The position numbers and the translations under genes are program-made. A DNA stretch of 64,000 nt from Apoda limacodes (Eukaryota; Arthropoda; Insecta; Lepidoptera; Limacodidae). Within the stretch, counting starts at the first letter, position 1. Every line of letters starts with the position of its first letter. The notes beneath the pieces are model-generated. The model saw only the letters and a program-made list of their open reading frames with translations, searched no databases and had not been told where the DNA came from. This document shows positions 18,993-28,690 of the stretch, in pieces. The DNA lies in the NCBI GenBank assembly GCA_946406115.1, contig OX291546.1, forward strand, positions 10,781,019 to 10,845,018, in the 5' to 3' direction.

Positions 18993-19648
18993 TTACTTTT
19001 TAAAAAAGTATTTTTTACAGTTATTGGTTTCTGCTATTTGCTTCGTGATATCAAATATGATACCCTTCGTTTGCTCATATTTTTCATCTTTTGTATCCGT
19101 ATAATATTTGATCCTCACTTCTGAGTGTTTCCAATGTTCATCTACTGGTACTTTTTTCAATTTTATGAGGTCATACACCTCAATTTTTATCAAATGTGTA
19201 GCATGAGCCCCATCATCATTATTAGTAGACAAGTATGTGACACCAGGGATACCATCTTTTGAAGATCTCGCCACTGTAGAGCTGAGTTTCTTTTTCTTCT
19301 GATTGGTCCCCTCAAAGAATGAGTCGATACTATTTCGACGAGACCGTTTGAGCTTTGTTGTTTCTAAGGCCTTCTCAGTTGATTGCTCATCATCCGATGT
19401 AGCGTAGTAGTAATGCTTGAACGTGTTTTCTTCCATTACGTTAAATGTTGAATTCTGTAATAAAATAAGCCTATGCTTTAAAAACATATTTGTATAATAA
19501 TTTGAATCAAAAATTTGCCTAAAGTGAAAACCTAAACAAAATTGGTTTAAGTAATAGACATTCAAACAAACACATAGTTTTGAGGGTCTGTAATATATAT
19601 AATAAATATAGATAAAGAATTATAAAGCAAAAAAACACATACCTCCAT
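18993..19648 (-). CDS. TIR-encoded basic protein, 155 aa, spliced (right copy)
   Basis: Identical in protein sequence to the left copy. Exon 1 is ATG GAG at 19643-19648, the intron runs 19455-19642 (donor GTATGT, acceptor TTACAG), and exon 2 is 18993-19454. A TATATATATA box lies at 19745-19754. In this copy the gene points inward, toward and in the same direction as the polymerase, stopping about 205 bases before its ATG. Its transcript could therefore run into the polymerase unit, unlike the left copy, which converges on the protease. I do not recognise the family. Confidence 0.8.
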
Positions 19649-19949
19649 AGCTTTTTTTGAAGTAAATAGAACCAGCCTCAGTATCACACAGGATGAATTC
19701 AATCACTTGATGATAAATTGTAACTCGAATACTCTCGACTATCCTATATATATACGATTTATCTTACAAGTACAAATATAATTAAAAAGGTATTAGGAAT
19801 GTCACCACAAACATCATTTTCGCACTCACGACATTGTAATTAAATAAGAATAACTAATGAACGGAAAAATACGATAGACCCATTACGATAATGATATAAA
19901 TACTTAACAAAACTACACAGAACCTACAGTGATGTCACGTGGTAGTTCT

Positions 19950-20164
19950 GGTCAAGCGTGAGTCGACGTATCCCAGACACAGGGGGTGGTTTTGAGAGTG
20001 GTCAAGCGCGAGTCGCCACACCCCAGACACAGGGGTGGTTTTGAGAGTGGTCAAGCGCGAGTCGTGCGGGGGCAGAAAAGTTAGGTTAGTTTAGGCGAGG
20101 GGTTGGGGTTGGAGGGTAGTGTGCCAGAACCAACGATGTATTGAGAGTGGTCAAGCGCGAGTCG
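19950..20164 (-). repeat. Four iterated subterminal motifs in right TIR
   Basis: Mirror of 7421-7635. The 16-base core (or its one-base variant in the innermost copy) occurs four times with the same 100/49/50-base spacing. Confidence 0.85.
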
Positions 20165-20223
20165 TACAAAGCAGAAAAAAAGTTGGTGAGCTTTTTTGTG
20201 AGAACCAACGAATCCCCTCTACT

Positions 20224-20229
20224 GATAAT
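20224..20229. repeat. Target-site duplication, right copy (GATAAT)
   Basis: Directly follows the CCCCTCTACT tip of the Polinton and equals 7341-7346. Confidence 0.93.
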
Positions 20230-20631
20230 TTGTATTGATTAATCAAAATTGAAAAGAGCGACTCCTGGAGAGTTTCTTTACCCTTTCTTCTCGCTAGAAC
20301 GCCCTTTTTACTTCGAACCAGTAGTAACTAATATTCTATAGTTTATTGACCTGATAAAAAATTTAATGATATCCAATTTTTGAGAAAAAAGTTTTTAAAT
20401 TTTAATTTGAAAAACTCTCGTTCTATAATCAAAGTTTTACGCTAAACCGAATTTAGCGTGGGTGGAGCCGTGGGCAAGCTTATACCTTTAATAACTAAAA
20501 ACTTCACTGTTTCAAAAATAAAATATATACATAATAAATTAATATTATTATAATAATACGTACGTACGTAAGTACGCTTCCTGCGAGTTATTTGGTATTA
20601 TTTCTTTAGCGAGAAAGAACTATATTTGTAG
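20230..20631. other. Intergenic sequence right of the Polinton
   Basis: AT-rich with no open frame of note. A short 'cgtacgtacgtaagtacg' simple repeat lies near 20560. Confidence 0.5.
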
Positions 20632-20639
20632 TGTTCGAC

Positions 20640-21646
20640 TAGGGATTACAATCCCGCAACTCATTCAATCGCGCGGGATCTTTGAAATTATGTTATAAAA
20701 TCAAATTGAAACTAACGATTTTTGTGTGAAAATCAACTTTTATTAATCATTCTTACATTAAGCAACAGAAATTATTTCTTTTCTATCAATTAAGTATAAG
20801 TAATTAGTAATCTGATTTCGTAGATTCATCTTTAAATGTTTGGCATAGTTGATTAGTTTTGTTTATTTTACCCTTACTCCTAACAACAGTTATATATTTT
20901 TAATTCAGTCTTATTCATATAATAACTGATAATCAAATCATAACTTTCTCATAGATGCTATTACAATGATATCAACCTACGGTGATAATTTTTAAAAATT
21001 ATATATTTTATATAATATATTTTAAGAATTTTTCACTTATTTTGACACTTGTTGATAAAATACCAAGAAATTTTGGAGACATGTTTTAGTAATAAATATC
21101 ACTGTGTCAGTTTTCTGTTAAATTTTATAGTTCAAACTTGTATAGCTTATTAATAGTTCAAAAGTGTATAATAAATTCTTGTTTTTTATACAAATGGTTT
21201 AAACAAAGATTTCTTCTTTTCTTTTGCAAAATTTTGGAAAACCACAGACATATATATTCGGCTTGGGATTATGACTAAGAAATGTCGCAGTGATTGATCA
21301 GTAAATGTCAAAAATAAATAAGAAATTCGTTGGTATGAAGCCCGCTGCGAGGCGCCGCGAATAGTATCGTCTTAAGAATAAAACGTAATTCATTGTATCG
21401 CTATATTAAACGCCGGACGGTGAATACAAAAACAAAACACTTGTCACCTACAGAAAAACGTGCGCAGGCGCAGCGCAGTGCCATTTATGAACAACTGAAA
21501 CTTCGCACTCGTGCTACGCACCATTTACGCGATTTTTTTCCAGATCCGCAGATCCGCATTTTGAAGGAGCGGGATCCAGCAGGTTAATAAAAGCAGCGGG
21601 ATCCCACGGGATTGCGGGATCCCGTTTTACGGTACTGCAATCCCTA
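20640..21646. mobile_element. Non-autonomous hAT element, 1,007 bp
   Basis: The ends are TAGGGATT... and ...AATCCCTA, and the inverted ends continue imperfectly with a CAATCCCGC-like block. The element is flanked by a perfect 8-bp direct repeat TGTTCGAC (20632-20639 and 21647-21654), the duplication length of the hAT superfamily. Inside there is no transposase: one open frame of 64 codons (21393-21587, MYRYIKRRTVNTKTK...) is the only candidate and I do not recognise it; it might be a remnant. Several internal GGGATCCC-type blocks near the right end add local palindromes. Confidence 0.87.
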
Positions 21647-21727
21647 TGTTCGACTTCCTACACTCAAAAGATCAGCCCACCGAAAAGCGAATTTTCTTCG
21701 AAAGGCGGAATGTTTCATCCTTCCTAT

Positions 21728-21762
<35 letters not shown>

Positions 21763-23114
21763 CCACTAAGGTGGCAAACAAGCTTACGGCCCGCCTGATG
21801 GTAAGCGGTCACCGTAGCCTATGGACGCTTGCAACACCAGGGGTATCACTTGCGCGTTGCCGACCCTTCAGAAATCTAATAACTTCTTTCTTGAAGAACT
21901 CCATACTGTAGTCCTTGCAGAAAACCTTGGCAGGGAGCTCATTCCACAACTTAAGCGTTCGCGGGAGGAAGTTTCTCTGAAACCGCACTGTACGCGACCA
22001 TTTAGGTTCTAAAGTGTGAGAATGAATTCCCTGCCGATGGCGAGCGGTGCGATGGTAGAAAGTAGCCGTGGGCATCATTTCGAACAATTCCTCAGAACAC
22101 AACCCATTGTACAAGCGGTAGAACACACACAGTGAGGCAAAGTCTCTCCTCAGACTTAAGGGCTCGATACCGCAAGTGAGTTTGGGATCGTCGACAATTC
22201 TCACAGCCCGTCGTTGAACCGAGTCAAAAGGGTCAAGCTGGTATCCGGGTGCACCTGCCCAGAGATGGCAGCAGTACTCCATATGGGGCCGAACTTGCGA
22301 CTTGTAAAGTAACAACCTTTGCCCCGACGTGAAGTACTGCTTCGCTCTGTTGAGTACACCAAGTTTTTTGGACGCCAGCTTTACCTTATCTTGTAAATGA
22401 TCTCGGAACTGAACATCGCTGGAGATGTCGACACCAAGGATCCCAATGCTCTTGGAGATGGAGAGGGGAGTGTTCTGGAATTGTGGGACCACAGTGAATG
22501 GAGTTTTCTTAGCGGTGAACGCGCACACTTGTGTCTTTGTAGGGTTGAATCGGACCAAGTTTACCCGTCCCCAGTCAGAGACCTGGGACAGTGTGGTCTC
22601 GATTTGAGATACAAGTTCTCCGCGGTTTTCCTCCACAAGGGAACGAGGGATGTTTGCACGACCCGTGTAAAAAGTGTCTCCAGTACTGTCATCTGCATAG
22701 CAATGTATGTTGTTGATGTCCAACATGTCATTGATATGCAGTAGAAACAGCGTAGGAGACAGCACAGAGCCTTGCGGGACACCAGCATTAATGTCCATGC
22801 TATCAGAGCAACTACCGTCAACTACAGTTCGTATGCGTCTGCCGGACAAAAAGCTAGCCACCCATTTGCACAAACCCTCGGGCACTCCGTAAGATGGCAA
22901 CTTCGATAGAAGACCGCGGTGCCAGACCCGATCGAACGCCTTCGCTATGTCCAGGCTACATGCCAATGCCTCCCCCTGACTCTCAATGGCTAGTGCCCAT
23001 CGGTGTGTGAGATACACTAGAAGGTCACCAGTCGAGCGACCGTGGCGAAAGCCATATTGACGGTCACTGACCAGATCGTGTACTTCTAGGTATCTTAGAA
23101 GCTGTGTGTTGATC
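21728..23114 (-). mobile_element. 5'-truncated LINE (Jockey/CR1 group)
   Basis: On the minus strand the element ends in a long poly(A) (T-run at about 21729-21759), as expected for target-primed reverse transcription. It is cut off at about 23114, where similarity to the longer copy at 30100-31702 (plus strand) stops. It retains the reverse-transcriptase palm/thumb and C-terminal region and nothing upstream. Its frame is intact. Confidence 0.88.
21809..23113 (-). CDS. LINE reverse transcriptase, C-terminal part (5' missing)
   Basis: The frame is open from the truncation point to the stop at 21809, about 434 residues with no initiating ATG of its own. Reverse-transcriptase blocks are clear: LVSDRQYGFRHGRST at the start, then SLDIAKAFDRVWHRG, INAGVPQGSVLSPTLFL and the catalytic CYADD. 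Downstream are the thumb region (LVRFNPTKTQVCAFT) and the conserved C-terminal LPRTLKLWNELPAKVF. These match the Jockey/CR1 group of non-LTR retrotransposons. Endonuclease and ORF1 are absent, so this copy cannot move by itself, but the absence of stops suggests a young insertion. Confidence 0.9.
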   Translation of the reverse strand: MNTQLLRYLEVHDLVSDRQYGFRHGRSTGDLLVYLTHRWALAIESQGEALACSLDIAKAFDRVWHRGLLSKLPSYGVPEGLCKWVASFLSGRRIRTVVDGSCSDSMDINAGVPQGSVLSPTLFLLHINDMLDINNIHCYADDSTGDTFYTGRANIPRSLVEENRGELVSQIETTLSQVSDWGRVNLVRFNPTKTQVCAFTAKKTPFTVVPQFQNTPLSISKSIGILGVDISSDVQFRDHLQDKVKLASKKLGVLNRAKQYFTSGQRLLLYKSQVRPHMEYCCHLWAGAPGYQLDPFDSVQRRAVRIVDDPKLTCGIEPLSLRRDFASLCVFYRLYNGLCSEELFEMMPTATFYHRTARHRQGIHSHTLEPKWSRTVRFQRNFLPRTLKLWNELPAKVFCKDYSMEFFKKEVIRFLKGRQRASDTPGVASVHRLR

Positions 23115-23164
23115 TATATATTCTAGCTGACAGAATTAGTTATTTTTGCGATTTTGTTCCGGAA

Positions 23165-23615
23165 GAAAAAAAAACCACCAAGTGCGAGTTGGACTCGCGC
23201 ACGAAGGGTTCCGTACCATTATCTATAACAACGGCAAAAAAATCACGTTTGTTGTAAGGGAGTAAATATTTGATTTATTTTAATTTAATTATTAATTTTT
23301 AAAGTGACTATATAACTAAATATTCTGTACATATTTTAAGCTTCTACCTGTTGCCGTTATTGATACCGAGCAAAATCGAGCATAAAAGTCACGTTTGTTG
23401 TATGGGAGCTCTTTAAATATTTATTTTATTCTGTTTTTTAGTATTTGTTGTTATAGCAGCAACAGAAATATATCTTCTGTGAAAATTTGTACTGTCTTAC
23501 TATCACGGTTCATGAGATACAGCCTGGTGACAGACGGACGGACGGACTGCGGAGTCATCGTAATAGGGTTCCGCTATTTACCCTTTGGGTACGGAACCCT
23601 AAAAAAAAGGTTTTT
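23165..23615. repeat. Interspersed repeat with 'gactcgcgcac...ggttccgtacc' ends
   Basis: Starts with 'ccaccaagtgcgagttggac' and 'agggttccgtaccattatct' and ends with 'gacggacggacggactgcgg' and 'gggtacggaaccctaaaaaa'. Partial copies of the same text occur at 27760-27835, 35265-35350, 36105-36365 (minus), 39510-39575, 43780-43805, 60740-60850 and 61225-61290. A dispersed non-coding family; both ends contain ggttccgtac-type sequence in inverted orientation, hinting at a terminal-inverted-repeat structure. I cannot assign a class. Confidence 0.6.
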
Positions 23616-23857
23616 TTAAACGTTGGGTACGATCACCATCAGCGATTAGGCATACAGTGTCAAAGTACTTGTACTTGTTATAAAAACGATGTTCGTGCTA
23701 CGGTTTTTATATTGTGTGTCATTGACGTTTAATAAATATCCTATAAACAAATCACCCTAGTTTTCTATAGTAATCATATTTGGGTCACTTGTGACCAACA
23801 TCATACAAACTATCTATTATCACATCTGCTATAGTTTTATAATGTTACATTTGATTA

Positions 23858-24087
23858 AAACTCTAAGCGGTCTCAGAATGTTTTTTGTAATTAAATGCCA
23901 CTTAAAGCGGTCTAATAATGTTTTTTGCATTGAAATGCCACTCAAAACTGTCTCAATATGGTTTTTTGTAATTAAATGCCACTCAAAGCGATATCATAAT
24001 GTTTTTGTAAATAAATGCCATTCAATGCGGTCTCATAATGTTTTTTGTAATTAAATGCCACTCAAAGCGGTTTCATAATGTTTTTTT
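23858..24087. repeat. Tandem repeat, 40-bp period, about 5.7 copies
   Basis: Units of the form 'ctcaaagcggtctcataatg' + 'ttttttgtaattaaatgcca' recur with 'aatgtttttt' anchors at intervals of 40 bases (about 23877, 23917, 23957, 23997, 24037, 24076). Unit divergence is modest. It ends in a T-run. No coding meaning. Confidence 0.9.
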
Positions 24088-24164
24088 TTTCACAGTTCGA
24101 GCTGACATTTTTCTATGTGAAATACATACAAAAATATTAAAACATATAGAAAGGAATAAATAAA

Positions 24165-24345
24165 ATATAGCCGAGCTTGTGCGAGCATAGGACTCAGGCG
24201 CGGATCTATGGGGCGTCCCGGGTAACTAAGGCCAGCCGCAAATTGCGAGAAATTTACGATAAACAAACACAACCAACCCAACCCATGCACGCCCTTCAGC
24301 AGTTGGATCATTACCCACTGAGCTACGGAGCTGACCAAAATGTTA
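24165..24345 (-). repeat. Repeat with tRNA-like A-box (possible SINE head)
   Basis: On the minus strand the sequence reads GTAGCTCAGTGGGTAAT, a perfect match to the internal A-box of tRNA-type pol III promoters. A proper B-box and a tRNA cloverleaf are not visible, so this is not a tRNA gene; it may be the decayed head of a tRNA-derived SINE. Confidence 0.35.
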
Positions 24346-24709
24346 TAAATGAAACAAATTGTGTGGTTGTTCGTTAGTCAATCACGCCGCAACGAAGCAT
24401 CCAATTGAGCTGAAAGGCACAAAGATAGTTGAAGACACGAAGAAGAGCATTTCCACTTTGTTCTGTTAATTCTCATTATTAAGATTCCAAATGCATGGAT
24501 ATTTTTCTATTATGATTAATAGGTCTTTTATTTCGCTCATCTTGAAACACGAAATACTTGTACAGCGTACGGCGACGTCTGCCAAACTCATACGAATTTC
24601 CGACAGTCTGCGGGGTCTAGTAGAAAATGTAAGGCACTCGAAAAAAAAAAACTCGCGTCCGGTTGAGGTGTGATCCGGTACGCATTACCTAACAAATAAT
24701 AAAAAAAAT

Positions 24710-25005
24710 ACTTAAAAAACATACGTATATACCTTTACAAGAAACACGTTTTCGTTCTGTTTTCTTTATCTTAAAAACAGTAATACATAAAACCTTCAAA
24801 CTTGCAGTCATTATAGTGTAAGGTCTAAATTATAACAACAAATAATAAAAACCGGCAAAGTTTGAGACGGGATTAAACTTTGGCTCAAACAGATACACAT
24901 CTATCTATTAAAAACGATTCTTAAAGTTAAGCATCGTCGATTTTGGTCAATAATTGGATAGGTGACCGCTTAGCTTAATTGTGTTCGTAAAAGAAGACAT
25001 AGATC
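24710..25005 (+). repeat. Interspersed repeat copy A carrying a 5S-rRNA-like segment
   Basis: Matches 60905-61210 in order: 'caagaaacacgttttcgtt', 'cttgcag(t)', 'aataataaaaaccggc', then a 5S-like block (about 24917-24972, 'ttaaagttaagcatcgtcga ... attggataggtgaccgct'). The block corresponds to the middle of insect 5S rRNA ('gttaagcaac...tacttggatgggtgacc'). Diverged and not a functional 5S gene. Confidence 0.6.
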
Positions 25006-25009
25006 CGCG

Positions 25010-25795
25010 CTGGATTGGCAATATTAAATTTAAATTTAAAAATATTGGTCGTTAGGAAATGATTAATTTGGTCTATAAAAAGAGTGATAATGATACAAAC
25101 ATTGTTAACACGCAACGAACGTTGCTATTAACTAAATATTAGCAAAACAGTTATCAGTTCGAACCATATACCTACAGTTTTTGTAGAGTAGAATAGAATA
25201 AGTCTTTTTTGCATAGAATATGGGTTACATTAATGATATAACATAATTTTTGGTCCATACATATTCAACCATTTTAGATGGTATGCAAAAATATCTTAGA
25301 AACAATTTCTATAAATTACAAATTACCATTACGAAACGTGAAGAAAATACAATTTACAATTATTTGGCAAAATTCAAAATATTGACATAGATAAATAAAA
25401 TAATCGTTTGAAACATATTATTAAATTGCTTTGCTTACAAAAAAAAAGTATGCTACTTGAAACTTCAATATTATGGTAAAGTATTATAAAAACTATGTTA
25501 ATATTAATTTATTATTAATACCTAAATTTTGCTATTAAATTTAATTAAAATTTATTTAGCATAGGCAAACAACATAAGATTAATTGATATTAAAAATATC
25601 AAACAAAATAAAGTAATATAAAAAAAAATCGTAATCATTATGTCAAAAATCGGAAGTTTTTTTTTAAATTATGTCAGAATTCGAAAGTTTTCAAATTATG
25701 TCGAAATTCGAAAGTTGTACAAGAAAATATTTTAAATTAAAATAAGCATGACATTAATGTCCAATAATATAATAAAAAAATTAAACATATTTTAA
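25010..25795. other. AT-rich sequence, no gene seen
   Basis: Very AT-rich, with two short near-repeats 'aattcgaaagttttcaaatt' / 'aaattcgaaagttg' around 25676-25720. Nothing else recognised. Confidence 0.5.
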
Positions 25796-25799
25796 CAAT

Positions 25800-26610
25800 T
25801 CAACATTTATCTTCTAAATACTCTTGAATTGTGTAATACATTTTACCTATCAAAAATGTGTGTAATTCCTTTTTAAAACATCTGATGGGATTTTTTTTCA
25901 ACATATCTGGCAAATGGTTGTATAACATAATAGCCATGCAATAAGCTTTTCTTTTATAAACTGTTAATTTCTGTGACGGGTCATACAACCTGTCACCATA
26001 TCTACCACTTCTGCCTGTCATTTCCATATTTGTTTTAAAAACACTTGGGTTTAGTTTTATTTAAATTAATTGCTAAATTTTTAGATTTTAACCAATTATC
26101 CATCTTACTTAAAGAAATTTCCGTCTCTACTTGTAGATCTTGTTGATTATAAGATTTAATTATAAGTGTAGTGTCGTCGGCAAATAATATACAATTGTTT
26201 TTAGTGATATTTGGTAGTTCATTTATGTAAATGAGAAACAGTAGAGGACCTAACACGCTAGCCTGAGGTACACTATTTTCTTTGTCACGAAACTCAGATC
26301 TATATTTGTTTTTGTGTTTGCCACAAAATTTCATTATTTCAACACATTGTTCCCTTTGGCGTAAGTAACTCGATATCCATTTGTGTGCTGTGCCTCTAAT
26401 CCCAAATTTTTCGAGTTTATCTAACAGTACTTTGTGAGAAACTAAGTCGAAAGCCTTTGTCATATCGAGAAAAATTGTTACGGGATACATATTCTTATTA
26501 AGGTTTCCCGTGACGTTCTTCATTAAATACATTGAATACATGCCAGAGAAGTTGAACTATTTTTTCTGAAACCATATTGTTCTTTTTTCAAAAGATTAAA
26601 TTTTGTTGTT
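25800..26610 (-). mobile_element. LINE fragment with reverse-transcriptase core and internal deletion
   Basis: A second LINE type on the minus strand. From about 26610 inward: a frame with EQYGFRKNSSTSLAC, a frame change near 26545, then 168 codons (26541-26035) with FLDMTKAFDLVSHKVLLDKL, SVPQASVLGPLLFLIYINEL and the catalytic ILFADD. The usual PQGS is PQAS here. At 26035 the frame stops, and 75 codons (26027-25800) resume with the extreme C-terminus (GRYGDRLYDPSQKL, AIMLYNHLPDML). The thumb and much of the C-terminal region are missing between them, so an internal deletion has occurred. Non-functional. Confidence 0.82.
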
Positions 26611-26619
26611 AAATTGTAT

Positions 26620-26840
26620 ATAATAATATGTTAGTCTATACCAGCTTCTAAACATGTGTGCCCAATTTCATAAGTGTATGTAGTTATGTTTGTCCACGCA
26701 AAGCTCAAAAACTATAAGTCGGATTTAAAAAATTCTAAAATTTCTTATGTAAAGAAAGCTAAAGGTATAGTTTAACTCTTCAAGTTTCATGAAAATCGGT
26801 TCAGTAATTTTTGAGATAAAGAGGTTAATAAATGTGTATT
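26620..26840. repeat. Interspersed repeat, RTE/SINE-like tail
   Basis: Text such as 'caagtttcatgaaaatcggt' and 'tcagtaatttttgagataaa' is typical of 3' tails of small retroposons in insects. No boundaries or coding content can be defined. Confidence 0.35.
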
Positions 26841-28405
26841 AGTCAAGTGTTACGGCTTAGCGGCATAATTCTAAAACATGGCATTAGCATATTAGTTCAT
26901 TGTTTGCATGCAGTTAGGCTCTAGCTAAACAATCTCGATGATAATTTGTGATGAAAAATGGCTTAGCAATTTAAAAACAATCGTGTAGGTGATCGTCAGA
27001 TGGCAACATTTCACGAATCATAGTAGATACTATAATTTCACACATAAATACATGGTAAAGACAAAGAAATTATTGAGTAAAGGTAAAGGACTAAAGGTAC
27101 TCAAACGAAAAAATGATAATGTAATTAGTTTCAATTACAACTGAAATTTTAAAATTGAAGAAATAAAAAAGTTATTTAAAAAAATGAAACCGATTTCATA
27201 ACTGTAAATATAATATTTAATAACTAAAAAGGGAGAAATAAAAGAATTATCTTTTTAAAAATCTAAAGTAAAAATGCCAACTATTTTTCGAGGTCGGTGC
27301 TGCTCAGAAGCTTTACGTCGCGGTTCGGGCGGTAGGCGGGGTAGGGCGCATGTTTAACAGTATTGTACCGCATACTACGACTACTAAGTGACAATGCTTA
27401 TTACAAATTTTTATTTTAAAATAATAATTTTTAAATTACTTTTTTTTTTATTATACTGACTATATACTATGTCATGGGTGTAGATAAAGTAGTTTATGCA
27501 AATGTAAAGAATTAGTAACACTCGTGTGATACTATTTGTTGTGCTGTGCTATTATGGTTTGTACTATTACATAGGTACTAATATTTAGTACTATTATAAT
27601 GTTATACTATTATGCTATTTATATGTTTTACACTCGTGTTTTAATACCCCTTATTACACAATAGTTGCATAAATAACTGCATTAAAAAATTACCACTTTA
27701 TTCTATTTATATTACATTGTGGTACACAGTGGTTAATAATTATGTATTCCCGCCAAATTACAGTAAGCTGCGGACAGACGGATAGAGACGGCGAAACTAT
27801 AAGAGTTCTTTGTTGACTACGGAACCCTAAAAAAAAACTTAATTATGTAAAAGAATTCTTTACTGACGCGCCATCCTGGACTACACCATGTTTCCTAATC
27901 TCTATGTAAGGATACGTCAGAAACCAAAATTTTTATGTATATTAGAAAGTTTACAGGCTAAAGACGAGTTAATGAAGTATAATATAAATATATATTTTCT
28001 TTTTTATTGGCCAGTATTTTGGGAACGAAGCCAACTATAAATTTTAACGTGATTATTAGAGTTATTAAATGTTGAAAGTAGTTATACGTATTTAAATTAA
28101 ACCGCTCGTATTTTTTTTTAAGTAAGTTTTTGTATTGGATATACAATTTTTAGTAAGAAAGTAAAGTGAAACCTAAATCTAGAAAATAATGGCAGAAGAT
28201 TTTTATCTTTACGTACACACTATAGGCGAGTGGCAAGTCCGAATGATATTATTATTTTATTTTATTATTATTATCCCTACCATTATAAGCTTTTATTTAA
28301 TTTCACCTGTCCCGATGTTTGTCAACCAATCTGGCAAGTTGAATTTGATCCACTTCTCGGTTACAGATTGAACTTAAATTTTGCATACATGTGTAAATCG
28401 CGTGA
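26841..28405. other. AT-rich intergenic sequence with a repeat end at 27760-27835
   Basis: No supported gene. A partial copy of the 'gacagacggatagagacggc...acggaaccctaaaaaaa' repeat end lies at 27760-27835. Other open frames are short. Confidence 0.5.
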
Positions 28406-28409
28406 CACT

Positions 28410-28690
28410 GCTGATCTGATGATGGAGCTGGAAGGTGGCTATAGGAACTTCGCAATGAAACGACACAGCCTCACTAAGTTCGGGCTTGTTTGAATTGTCT
28501 TGATGAGTACTTTGTTTTTAGATAGTTAGGTTCTAATCTGATGATGGAGCTGGAAGGTAGTCATAGGAACTCAGTAAAGAAACGACGCAACCCCATTGAG
28601 TCTCGTTTCGTTTGATTCGTCTTGACGAGAACTTTCGTGCTAGATTGTAACCAGGGTCTGATGATAGAGCTAGAAGGTGGCTATAACCTT
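28410..28690. repeat. Tandem repeat, 120-bp period, about 2.3 copies
   Basis: The phrase 'tctgatgatggagctggaag' begins units near 28416, 28537 and (as 'tctgatgatagagctagaag') 28657. The rest of each unit aligns ('gtcttgatgagtac' / 'gtcttgacgagaac'; 'aaacgacacagcctcac' / 'aaacgacgcaaccccat'). A short satellite-like array or a duplicated segment of a larger repeat. Confidence 0.85.

Larger units (their letters stand above)
7347..20223 (-). mobile_element. Polinton/Maverick element, nearly complete
   Basis: This 12,877-bp element has long terminal inverted repeats, AG...CT tips and a perfect 6-bp target-site duplication. Between the repeats, all on the minus strand, it carries protein-primed DNA polymerase B, packaging ATPase, chromodomain integrase, major and minor capsid proteins, an adenain-like protease and three smaller conserved proteins. 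This is the full Polinton core set, which in these elements supports both self-synthesis/integration and, as proposed for the family, virion formation. All genes are open except the polymerase, which is split by a one-base frame change near 18082-18087. Near-identity of the two inverted repeats argues for recent insertion. I use the minus strand as element orientation because the gene cluster reads that way. Confidence 0.97.
18961..20223 (-). repeat. Polinton right terminal inverted repeat (1,263 bp)
   Basis: Reverse complement of 7347-8624 apart from one substitution and a region near the tip that is 15 bases shorter here. It carries the mirrored iterated motifs (the first at about 20141-20164) and the second complete copy of the spliced TIR gene. 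Confidence 0.95.

Noticed and set aside
24296..24340. tRNA gene on the minus strand
   Set aside because: Only the A-box is convincing; no B-box or cloverleaf can be drawn.
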